8,022 nucleotides of DNA from contig JAZSOL010000194.1 in the NCBI GenBank assembly GCA_045536915.1, positions 1-8,022 of the forward strand, written 5' to 3'. Shown piece after piece: positions 1 to 4,831 of this stretch. The position numbers were made by a program, and so were the translations under genes. The notes beneath the pieces are model-generated. The model was not told where the DNA came from. It was given only the letters and a program-made list of their open reading frames with translations, and searched no databases. The stretch comes from RGIG1828 sp045536915 (GTDB lineage Bacteria > Bacillota > Clostridia > UMGS1810). Every line of letters begins with the position of its first letter. The first letter of the stretch is position 1.

Positions 1-10
1 AATTTTGATT
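1..10 (+). repeat. Left fragment of a MITE-like repeat, cut by the IS
   Basis: AATTTTGATT is the outer end of the left inverted repeat of the element whose remainder lies at 1614-1764. Its reverse complement ends that remainder at 1755-1764. It also equals the IS target guide (102-111). More of the repeat, or its flank, may lie before the window. Confidence 0.65.
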
Positions 11-13
11 TGG

Positions 14-19
14 TACTAT
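14..19 (+). promoter_or_regulatory. -10 half of the circle-junction promoter
   Basis: TACTAT, preceded by TG at 11-12 (extended -10). It has no matching -35 in the integrated form within the window. When the ends join at the TT core, TTGACT at 1596-1601 lies exactly 17 nt upstream. Predicted start of transcription is near 25-27, just before the bridge RNA. IS621 is known to form a bridge RNA promoter at its junction in this way. Confidence 0.65.
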
Positions 20-24
20 ATAAG

Positions 25-245
25 CATAGCACTGAACTATTAAAATATAGTTTGGATGTTGTGCTTATTTTTGTTATGATAAGAAGGTAATGAACTGACG
101 GAATTTTGATTGAACTCAGCGTTCGCCCTATAAACAGTCAGCTGCCTTCTTGTTATAATGATTCGATTAAGCAGGTTGTCCCAAATTTCATATTGAAATA
201 GCGTTCGTGTAACTAACCAAAATGAGTCGTAATAAGCACTGTGCA
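25..245 (+). ncRNA. Bridge RNA of the IS110 element
   Basis: In this family the non-coding end encodes an RNA whose two internal loops pair with target and donor DNA. Here a 5' hairpin (32-40 with 47-55) is followed by two stem-loops. Target-binding loop: stem 71-87 with 145-161 (17 pairs counting G-U) and 95-99 with 137-141; internal-loop strands at 100-111 and 126-136; apical hairpin 112-115/121-124. Donor-binding loop: stem 161-168 with 225-233 (one bulge at 230); internal-loop strands at 169-184 and 200-224; apical hairpin 185-190/194-199. Guide identities: 102-111 equals the left flank 1-10. 126-134 is complementary to 1614-1622 with one mismatch. 170-177 equals the right end 1608-1615. 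216-221 is complementary to the left end 9-14. The 5' end is inferred from the junction promoter; the 3' end is approximate. Confidence 0.85.
72..80 (+). promoter_or_regulatory. Possible extended -10 inside the bridge RNA region
   Basis: TGT followed by TATGAT fits an extended -10. The candidate -35 (52-57, TTGGAT) is poor. It lies in the left strand of the target-loop stem, so the match may come from RNA structure. If real, it could drive the recombinase in the integrated form. Confidence 0.25.
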
Positions 246-284
246 GAACATTACATATCTTAAATTAAGAAAGAAGGAATATTT

Positions 285-1478
285 ATGATTAGTGTAGGTA
301 TTGATGTATCCAAAGGAAAAAGTATGGTTTGTATTATGAAACCCGGTGGTGAAATTTTGAAATCACCATTCGAAATGCTACATTCCAGGGAATCAATACT
401 TCATCTTGTTGAGTTCATCAACTCCTGTAACGAAGAAGTTCGTGTCATTTTGGAAGATACAGGACATTACCACTTACCAATAGTAGCTTTACTTGTTGAA
501 AATGGCATCTTTACATGTTGTGTAAATGCTTTGCGCATGAAAAAGTTCTGTTCTCAAAGTATTCGGCGTGCAAAAACCGATAAAATTGATGCAAGTCATA
601 TTGCACAGTTCGGAATCACATACTGGAGTGAATTATCTCCTGTAAGTCAATCCGAAGATGTATACAAAGAACTCAGGTTACTTTCACGTCAGTATCATCA
701 AACTACCTCAATGCTTGTCAAATCCAAAGTGAATTTGAGTAATTTGATTGATCAGACAATGCCCGGAATCAATAATTTATTAAGCGACAGTACCAGTAAG
801 CACAAGCTTACCGACTTTGTTAAACGTTATTATCATTATGAGCATATTCTTAAGATGGGCGAAAAACGTTTTACAAGCGACTATATCAAATGGGCAAAAA
901 AACAAGGATACCGTGAGCACGAACGTTCAGCAAATGCAATTTTTGCAATAGTTCAAAACGGTATCCCTACGCTTCCTAATACTAATACAACTAAGTTTGT
1001 AGTCAGGGAAGCAGTACGAGTAATTCATGAAATTGAAAAGACTCGTAATACCATTCTATCACAAATGCAAACTTTTGCCAAGTCCCTTTTTGAATTTTTT
1101 ATTATCAGAGAAATGCCGGGTATTGGTGATAAACTTGCACCGCGTATTATTGCAGAAATCGGAGATGTACGTCGTTTTAAGAATAAGCATTCATTGATCG
1201 CTTATGCAGGAATTGATGCACCGCCGTACCAATCAGGAACATTTACAGCATCAGAACGGCATATATCCAAACGTGGTAACAGATATTTGCGTAAAGCTGG
1301 ATATGAATTTATGCAATGCCTTGTACGCATTAAACCGGTTGGAGATCCGGTGTATGATTTCATATGCAAAAAACGTGCTGAAGGTAAATCCGGGAAAGAA
1401 GCAATGATTGCCGGATTGAACAAGTTTCTGCGCATTTACTATGGTAAGGTTACTGAACTTTACAAAAACAATAACTGA
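285..1478 (+). CDS. IS110-family bridge-RNA-guided recombinase (DEDD/serine)
   Basis: A 397-aa recombinase that would join the element's circle-junction DNA to target DNA, guided by the adjacent bridge RNA. The N-terminal RuvC-like domain carries the four acidic residues: D7 in GIDVSK, E57 in VILEDTGH, and D99 and D102 in RRAKTDKIDASH. Their spacing matches IS621 (D11, E60, D102, D105). The middle (about 125-270) is helical and probably coiled coil. The C-terminal Transposase_20 domain begins with a helix-hairpin-helix (PGIGDKLAPRIIAEIGD, 278-294). It contains AGIDAPPYQSGTF, in which S317 is the likely catalytic serine, and then HISKRGNRYLRKAGYE. The ATG has AGAAGGAA five bases upstream. It is longer than the 326-aa IS621 protein, but all key residues are present and no frameshift is seen. 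Confidence 0.95.
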   Translation: MISVGIDVSKGKSMVCIMKPGGEILKSPFEMLHSRESILHLVEFINSCNEEVRVILEDTGHYHLPIVALLVENGIFTCCVNALRMKKFCSQSIRRAKTDKIDASHIAQFGITYWSELSPVSQSEDVYKELRLLSRQYHQTTSMLVKSKVNLSNLIDQTMPGINNLLSDSTSKHKLTDFVKRYYHYEHILKMGEKRFTSDYIKWAKKQGYREHERSANAIFAIVQNGIPTLPNTNTTKFVVREAVRVIHEIEKTRNTILSQMQTFAKSLFEFFIIREMPGIGDKLAPRIIAEIGDVRRFKNKHSLIAYAGIDAPPYQSGTFTASERHISKRGNRYLRKAGYEFMQCLVRIKPVGDPVYDFICKKRAEGKSGKEAMIAGLNKFLRIYYGKVTELYKNNN

Positions 1479-1515
1479 TACTGACAGATATTTTTAATTT
1501 GTAATATTCATTTTT

Positions 1516-1537
1516 GAGATAGTCTTTTAGCTATCTC
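1516..1537 (+). other. Hairpin in the IS right end
   Basis: GAGATAG and CTATCTC form a 7-bp stem with an 8-nt loop, 37 nt after the recombinase stop. No clean U-tract follows directly; the next T run is at 1552-1557. It could be a weak terminator or a right-end structural element. A perfect A/T palindrome (GAAAAAATTTTTTC) lies at 1572-1585. Confidence 0.4.
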
Positions 1538-1595
1538 TGTTTGCTATGCACTTTTTTAACTTTTTAGCTTAGAAAAAATTTTTTCAAAAATAATC

Positions 1596-1601
1596 TTGAC
1601 T
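1596..1601 (+). promoter_or_regulatory. Outward-facing -35 in the IS right end
   Basis: TTGACT, five of six matches to the consensus, points out of the right end 14 nt before the end of the element. In the circle it pairs with TACTAT at 14-19 at 17-nt spacing. In the integrated form no good -10 follows in the flank. Confidence 0.6.
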
Positions 1602-1613
1602 TTTCTTAGCAGG

Positions 1614-1764
1614 TTTATCGGGATGATGAAACAAGGTTAGTGCGTTGTAGGGGTGGGGGTACTTCTCGGTCCCGAACCCCCGATGAAACGGGACGTCGAG
1701 GACGCCGTCCCCTACGATACAACCACGTTGATTTCATTATCAATCAGAGCGACAAATCAAAATT
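1614..1764. repeat. MITE-like palindromic repeat, copy 1 (main part)
   Basis: Positions 1672-1743, reverse-complemented, match 7951-8022 at 68 of 72 bases without gaps. The two arms are imperfect inverted repeats: left arm around 1622-1653 (GATGATGAAACAAGG...GTTGTAGGGG), right arm around 1710-1743 (CCCCTACGATACAACC...TTCATTATC). The outer end CAAATCAAAATT at 1753-1764 mirrors 1-12. The interior is GC-rich and has two competing stems: 1669-1674 with 1689-1694 (GTCCCG/CGGGAC), and GGGACG with CGTCCC around 1690-1711. No gene is inside. With the IS removed it is about 160 bp. A non-autonomous element or a dispersed structured repeat is likely. Confidence 0.75.
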
Positions 1765-1837
1765 TGTTCTTCCACACCTATTATACCACATAAAAAAATA
1801 AATTTCCAAATCCACGAAAACCGCATATTCAAAACGC

Positions 1838-1873
1838 AAAAACGGCGCAACCGCAAGGGTTACACCGTTTTTT
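1838..1873 (-). terminator. Terminator of the XRE-S24 repressor gene
   Basis: A two-part stem: AAAAACGG with CCGTTTTTT outside, and AACC with GGTT inside. On the minus strand it ends in a T run, about 40 nt past the repressor stop. T runs on both sides make it usable in both directions. Confidence 0.75.
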
Positions 1874-1912
1874 GGATTTAAAAAATTTTCGTTTTGGTAC
1901 ACTGCACGTTTT

Positions 1913-2551
1913 TTAGTTGAGGCGGGTTTGCATTGCCACGGCCTTTCCTAAAATGACAATATTCTCGCAATCTTGTCCCGTATAGACCATAGGCTTATAT
2001 GCAGGGTTTTCTCCGGCAAGCATAATTCCGTTGTCGATATAATAAACTCTTTTGAGCGTTGCCTCGTCGCCTATTGCAACAGCAGCAATTTCGCCGTTTT
2101 CAACTGTTGGCTGACGTCTTATTGTTACGATATCGCCGTCGAATATACGGGCATTAATCATACTGTCGCCCCTTGCAATCAGGCAGAAATCACCGGAGAT
2201 GAAATCGCCGCTTAAGGTTTCGATTTCGTAGTCATTGTTGCACTCAATGGGAGTTCCGCAGGCTATTTTGCCCAAAAGAGGCATTTTTGTTTCCTGAATG
2301 GGTGCAATGTTTTTGAGCCTGAGAGTTGTTTTTTCTTCAACTCCGTTGAGATAATCGAGAGTTACGCCGAAAGCATCAGCAATGCATTTGAGAGTTTCTA
2401 TGTGGGGACTTTGCTTTGAGCATTCCCATTTGCTGAGCATTACCCTGTCGGCCTTGAGAGAATATTGCTCTTTTAAAAGAGCAATAAATTCACTTTGGGT
2501 ATATCCGGATTTTTTTCTGAGTTCGCGTATGCGGTCACCAAGTGTTGGCAT
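1913..2551 (-). CDS. XRE-family repressor with S24 self-cleaving peptidase domain
   Basis: A 212-aa DNA-binding repressor of the cI/LexA-like class. The helix-turn-helix spans about residues 5-70 (RIRELRKKSGYTQSEFIALL ... MLSKWECSKQSPHIETLKCIADAFG). The S24 domain spans about 90-210. It has a cleavage site at Cys98-Gly99 in IACGTPIE, the nucleophile S130 in ARGDSMINARIFDGD, and the general base K167 in DEATLKRVY. It is not canonical LexA, which has a winged helix and usually cleaves at Ala-Gly. A Cys-Gly site is known in UmuD and in some phage repressors. The family undergoes RecA-stimulated autocleavage, so DNA-damage release is plausible here. It is divergent from a small-gene operon whose promoter carries repeated half-sites. 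AAAGGA at 2565-2570 is the ribosome site. Confidence 0.93.
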   Translation of the reverse strand: MPTLGDRIRELRKKSGYTQSEFIALLKEQYSLKADRVMLSKWECSKQSPHIETLKCIADAFGVTLDYLNGVEEKTTLRLKNIAPIQETKMPLLGKIACGTPIECNNDYEIETLSGDFISGDFCLIARGDSMINARIFDGDIVTIRRQPTVENGEIAAVAIGDEATLKRVYYIDNGIMLAGENPAYKPMVYTGQDCENIVILGKAVAMQTRLN

Positions 2552-2595
2552 TGAAAATTACCGTCCTTTCGCGGTTTATTTTAACTTATGTAACC

Positions 2596-2624
2596 ATAAT
2601 AACACACATTTTTAAAAAAAGCAA
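2596..2624 (-). promoter_or_regulatory. Promoter of the repressor gene
   Basis: On the minus strand, TTGCTT (2619-2624), a 17-nt spacer and TATTAT (2596-2601). A half-site ACACATTT (2604-2611) lies in the spacer, which suggests autorepression. Confidence 0.7.
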
Positions 2625-2637
2625 GAAAAATTTTCAA

Positions 2638-2661
2638 AAATGTGTTGACAATGACACATTT
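2638..2661. promoter_or_regulatory. Putative repressor operator
   Basis: AAATGTGT, 8 nt, ACACATTT: a perfect dyad over the -35 of the plus-strand promoter. Further half-sites occur at 2604-2611 (ACACATTT) and 2674-2681 (AAATGTGT), plus TGTGT at 2663-2667. The array fits dimeric repressor sites controlling both divergent promoters. Assignment to the adjacent XRE-S24 protein is inferred from position. Confidence 0.65.
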
Positions 2662-2673
2662 TTGTGTTAATAT
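2645..2673 (+). promoter_or_regulatory. Promoter of the small-gene operon
   Basis: Perfect -35 TTGACA (2645-2650), a 17-nt spacer and TAATAT (2668-2673). It is embedded in AAATGTGT/ACACATTT half-sites. The start of transcription is near 2680, so an in-frame ATG at 2642 cannot be the start of the first gene. Confidence 0.85.
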
Positions 2674-2737
2674 AAATGTGTCGATAATGAAACAAAGTTA
2701 TCAAGGGTATTGTGAAAAACGAAAGGAAGTGTCATTT

Positions 2738-2839
2738 ATGAAACAAAAAATTGCAGGTGTGTTCTACAGTGAGAAGGTATTGGGTGCATTCATAATTGGT
2801 ATGTACATACTCGGATGCATGGTTGAAGCGAATTTTTAG
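2738..2839 (+). CDS. 33-aa hydrophobic small protein
   Basis: First gene of the operon. The ATG at 2738 is chosen because AAAGGAAG (2722-2729) precedes it by 8 nt, whereas the upstream in-frame ATGs at 2642 and 2687 lack a ribosome site and the first precedes the promoter. The product begins MKQKIAGVFYSEKV and continues with a hydrophobic stretch (LGAFIIGMYILGCMV, residues 15-29), which could be a short membrane segment. Its stop TAG is inside the next gene's Shine-Dalgarno sequence, consistent with coupling. No family is recognised. Confidence 0.6.
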   Translation: MKQKIAGVFYSEKVLGAFIIGMYILGCMVEANF

Positions 2840-2847
2840 GAGGAAAA

Positions 2848-3189
2848 ATGAAGTTAACGAGAATTTGTTCTTATTGCAATGCTAAGTTTACAACGGAGAT
2901 AAACTCAAAGAAGTATTGCAGAAAGCAATGCGCTGTTCTTGCGGCACGCAAAAAACGAGGTATACCTAACAGAAAATTCCTGTGTTTGTGGTGCGGACAA
3001 ATTTTCAAAGCAGCAAGAAAACGCGATTTTTGTGATGTGCCGTGCCGTAACGGATATAAAAAACAACTTGGGATATATCTTAAAAAAGAAACTAAGATTC
3101 CTGTTAAAATAACCGTTAACGATGTGGCAAAAGAGTGTAAGGTACAGGGTATTTCCTACGGGAAATATGTTTGTATGAAAAAACTGTAG
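2848..3189 (+). CDS. Small two-zinc-finger protein, phage-type
   Basis: A 113-aa basic protein with two similar Cys4 modules: C7-C10-C24-C28 and C46-C49-C62-C66. Both have the pattern CX2C, 12-13 residues, CX3C, typical of zinc-binding treble-clef or ribbon folds. The C-terminus (about 92-110) has an Asp-Val-Ala-Lys helix followed by GISYGKYV. From memory, this ending recurs in small proteins of clostridial prophages and plasmids. Lys/Arg-rich linkers suggest nucleic-acid binding. A strong AGGAGG at 2838-2843 precedes the ATG. It lies 8 nt after the 33-aa gene and 12 nt before the 63-aa gene. A role in DNA or RNA regulation is inferred; the exact family is not identified. Confidence 0.85.
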   Translation: MKLTRICSYCNAKFTTEINSKKYCRKQCAVLAARKKRGIPNRKFLCLWCGQIFKAARKRDFCDVPCRNGYKKQLGIYLKKETKIPVKITVNDVAKECKVQGISYGKYVCMKKL

Positions 3190-3201
3190 GAAGGTGATAA
3201 A

Positions 3202-3393
3202 ATGGCATCTTATGCTATGTGCCCTTTCTACGAAGCTGAAAAAAATATGGTGCTCTTTTGCGAGGGTACGAATGTGCAGTTCCCAACGAATAAATATCGT
3301 GATGTGTGGATGGGAATGCATTGTTTCAGCCAAAAGTATAAAATGTGTAAGTATTACATTGAATTAATGGAGAGATATGACTCGGAAGATTGA
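3202..3393 (+). CDS. Small Cys-rich CPFY protein
   Basis: A 63-aa protein starting MASYAMCPFY, with four cysteines (C7, C20, C41, C49) in the arrangement CPFY, FCEG, HC and CKYY. This is likely a metal site (zinc or iron-sulfur). Small proteins of this layout occur, to my recollection, in clostridial phage and integrated-element gene sets next to sigma-like or regulatory genes; no function is established here. GGAAGGTGA precedes the ATG at good spacing. Its 3' end overlaps the next small gene by 17 nt. The long minus-strand frame across 2905-3333 is a shadow: it has no ribosome site and runs against the operon. Confidence 0.8.
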   Translation: MASYAMCPFYEAEKNMVLFCEGTNVQFPTNKYRDVWMGMHCFSQKYKMCKYYIELMERYDSED

Positions 3394-3496
3394 CAAACAA
3401 GCCCCGTTTATGATAAAATATTTTCAAGAGTTTTCGGATGATGTCTCCGAAGAGCTCTGCTTCCTATTAACCCTTGTCAGGAGTGAGTCATATTGA
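3377..3496 (+). CDS. 39-aa small protein, translationally coupled
   Basis: A short gene beginning MTRKIDKQAPFM and ending TLVRSESY. It has GGAGAG just upstream of its ATG, inside the end of the 63-aa gene. Its TGA (3494-3496) overlaps the TTG start of the 372-aa gene (3493-3495) as TTGA, a typical translational-coupling arrangement. The frame fills the only gap in the operon. The acidic middle (FSDDVSEELCFLL) looks like an amphipathic helix. No family is recognised. Confidence 0.6.
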   Translation: MTRKIDKQAPFMIKYFQEFSDDVSEELCFLLTLVRSESY

Positions 3497-4611
3497 AAAA
3501 AATAATTTCAGTAATTTTAGCGGTTGTTCTGTGCACTTTGGTTTCCCCGGTCGCTTTTGCGCAGGATGAAACCGACATTAAAATATTGTGTCTTGGAAAA
3601 TACATAGAACCGGATGTTGAGCCGTTTTATGCAGATTCCAGAATTATGGCGCCGGTGAGAGCTGTTTTTGAATCGCTTGGCGCTTTGGTTATATGGGATG
3701 AAAATCTCAAATGTGCAACCGGAAAGATGGGAGAGCGGGAAGTTGTTCTCACTCTCGGAAGTAACATCATTACGGTTGACGGCGAAAAAGTGGAAATGGA
3801 TACGGTTCTTCTGGAAAAAGACGACCGTGTTTTTGCACCCATAAGGTTTGTTGCCGAAAGCTTTGGGTTTAAAGTTTGTTATCACGACGAAAGCCGCACG
3901 GCTGTTATATCCAAAGAACGTGAGTATGAGTTTTACGATTCTTTGTCTGTTGCATTGCCGCGCTTTGATTCTGTAACGGGTGCGCAGTTTATATCCGGTG
4001 AAAAAGACGGTGACGGATACGATACCTTTTCGTATTCCTACAGTGAAGATTACACAACCGATTATTTTAACGTGATGCAGTCGGATTTCGGATATGTGCT
4101 TACTAATATTTATTTTAAAGACGGTGCGCACATCTATGAGTATCAGTCTGAAAACAGCGGTCATACGGTGCGTGTGGCTGATTATGACAAAAAGCAGGAT
4201 GTTATCTGCATAACGGTTACGCCGAATCTTAGCAGAGAATATGAGTTGAATCCGGCGCCATATGAAGAAAGGCAGAAACCGTTTATTCCGCCTGTTCCGG
4301 AGACTGATGTGATGCCGGATATTCCGGATGCCGGTTTGGAAAACAACAGCCTTGACTACGGTGCCGTTACAGGTGCCGCACTTCTTGAAAAGCACGAATC
4401 AGAAGACGGAAATGCTGTTTTCCGCTATGAATATAATATGTTTACACACCGGGCATATGAAAGCTTTCTTATGTCGAACGGATGGAGATTCTACGATTTT
4501 GATTTTGATATAAGTAATTTCGTGGATACAACATATTATTCAAAAGGAGAAGAGCTGATTTCTGTTTCGGTTGCACACATGTTTAATGAGGTGTGGATAG
4601 TGTATCCGTAG
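3493..4611 (+). CDS. Secreted protein with Cu-amine-oxidase-N-like domain and duplicated C-terminal domain
   Basis: A 372-aa exported protein. The signal peptide is residues 1-23 (KK, hydrophobic core, cleavage after AFA). Residues about 30-142 form a copper-amine-oxidase N-terminal-like domain, shown by its paired motifs: SRIMAPVRAVFESLGALVIWD and, later, DRVFAPIRFVAESFGFKV. In Firmicutes this domain is common in cell-wall or extracellular proteins and is not itself an oxidase. Residues about 155-256 and 286-372 are a divergent tandem repeat: each begins D/YxxVTGA, continues with an F-x-Y-x-Y strand, then a Y/F-G/W segment, and ends in a V-x-V strand. A Pro-rich linker (about 256-275) separates them. 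Start: TTG with AGGAGTGA at 3479-3486; the ATGs downstream would lose the signal peptide. Function unknown. Confidence 0.85.
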   Translation: MKKIISVILAVVLCTLVSPVAFAQDETDIKILCLGKYIEPDVEPFYADSRIMAPVRAVFESLGALVIWDENLKCATGKMGEREVVLTLGSNIITVDGEKVEMDTVLLEKDDRVFAPIRFVAESFGFKVCYHDESRTAVISKEREYEFYDSLSVALPRFDSVTGAQFISGEKDGDGYDTFSYSYSEDYTTDYFNVMQSDFGYVLTNIYFKDGAHIYEYQSENSGHTVRVADYDKKQDVICITVTPNLSREYELNPAPYEERQKPFIPPVPETDVMPDIPDAGLENNSLDYGAVTGAALLEKHESEDGNAVFRYEYNMFTHRAYESFLMSNGWRFYDFDFDISNFVDTTYYSKGEELISVSVAHMFNEVWIVYP

Positions 4612-4634
4612 GAAACTGCGTATAATCCGGACTT

Positions 4635-4702
4635 CGGTTTGAAAGCCGGATGTTTTGAATATGTCAGACAAAGTGATAATTAATAAATCCGGCTTCAAAC
4701 CG
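4635..4702. repeat. Long inverted repeat after the secreted-protein gene
   Basis: CGGTTTGAAAGCCGGAT (4635-4651) and ATCCGGCTTCAAACCG (4687-4702) pair over 16 bp with one bulged base; the loop is about 35 nt. GTTTTG follows, so it could act as a weak plus-strand terminator or an mRNA 3' stabilising hairpin. Confidence 0.6.
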
Positions 4703-4718
4703 GTTTTGCATTGATAAT

Positions 4719-4775
4719 AAAAACACCGCCTGTGTGCAGTGCCGTTACACTGTTTCACACAGACGGTGTTTTTTT
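4719..4775. terminator. Strong bidirectional terminator between convergent genes
   Basis: AAAAACACCG(C)CTGTGTG pairs with CACACAG(A)CGGTGTTTTTTT. A-rich and T-rich flanks make it work in both directions. It closes the plus-strand operon and the minus-strand membrane operon. A short perfect dyad ACGCTGAA/TTCAGCGT follows at 4776-4793. Confidence 0.88.
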
Positions 4776-4831
4776 ACGCTGAAAATTCAGCGTTTGAATT
4801 TAAATGAATATTACAGGCGCCTGATTTAAAA

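Larger units (their letters stand above)
11..1615 (+). mobile_element. IS110-family insertion sequence, complete, with bridge RNA
   Basis: About 1.6 kb: a long non-coding left end (11-284), one recombinase gene (285-1478) and a short right end (1479-1615). The ends were placed by four agreeing observations. The bridge RNA target guides match the outside flanks (1-10 and 1614-1622), and its donor guides match the inside ends (1608-1615 and 9-14). The flanks share TTT at 9-11 and 1614-1616. The guides favour the first TT (9-10 and 1614-1615) as the shared core dinucleotide, with one base of ambiguity. There are no long terminal inverted repeats, as expected for the IS110 group as opposed to IS1111. 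The gene is intact, so the copy may be active. Confidence 0.9.

Noticed and set aside
1753..1764. Third IS target at the right end of repeat copy 1
   Set aside because: Only the left half of the target matches (on the minus strand); the right half (TGTCGCT) does not fit the guide at 126-134.
1913..2551. Naming the repressor lexA
   Set aside because: The DNA-binding domain is XRE-type HTH, not the LexA winged helix, and the cleavage site is Cys-Gly; the setting is phage-like.
2642..2737. N-terminal extension of the 33-aa protein to an upstream ATG
   Set aside because: The ATG at 2642 precedes the promoter -10 and the one at 2687 has no ribosome site; AAAGGAAG supports the start at 2738.
2905..3333. 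142-aa minus-strand frame opposite the small zinc-protein genes
   Set aside because: It runs against two genes with strong ribosome sites and conserved Cys motifs, and has no start signal of its own.
3517..4395. Long minus-strand frame opposite the secreted-protein gene
   Set aside because: Antisense shadow: no ribosome site, unlikely composition, and the plus-strand frame has a signal peptide and a recognisable domain.
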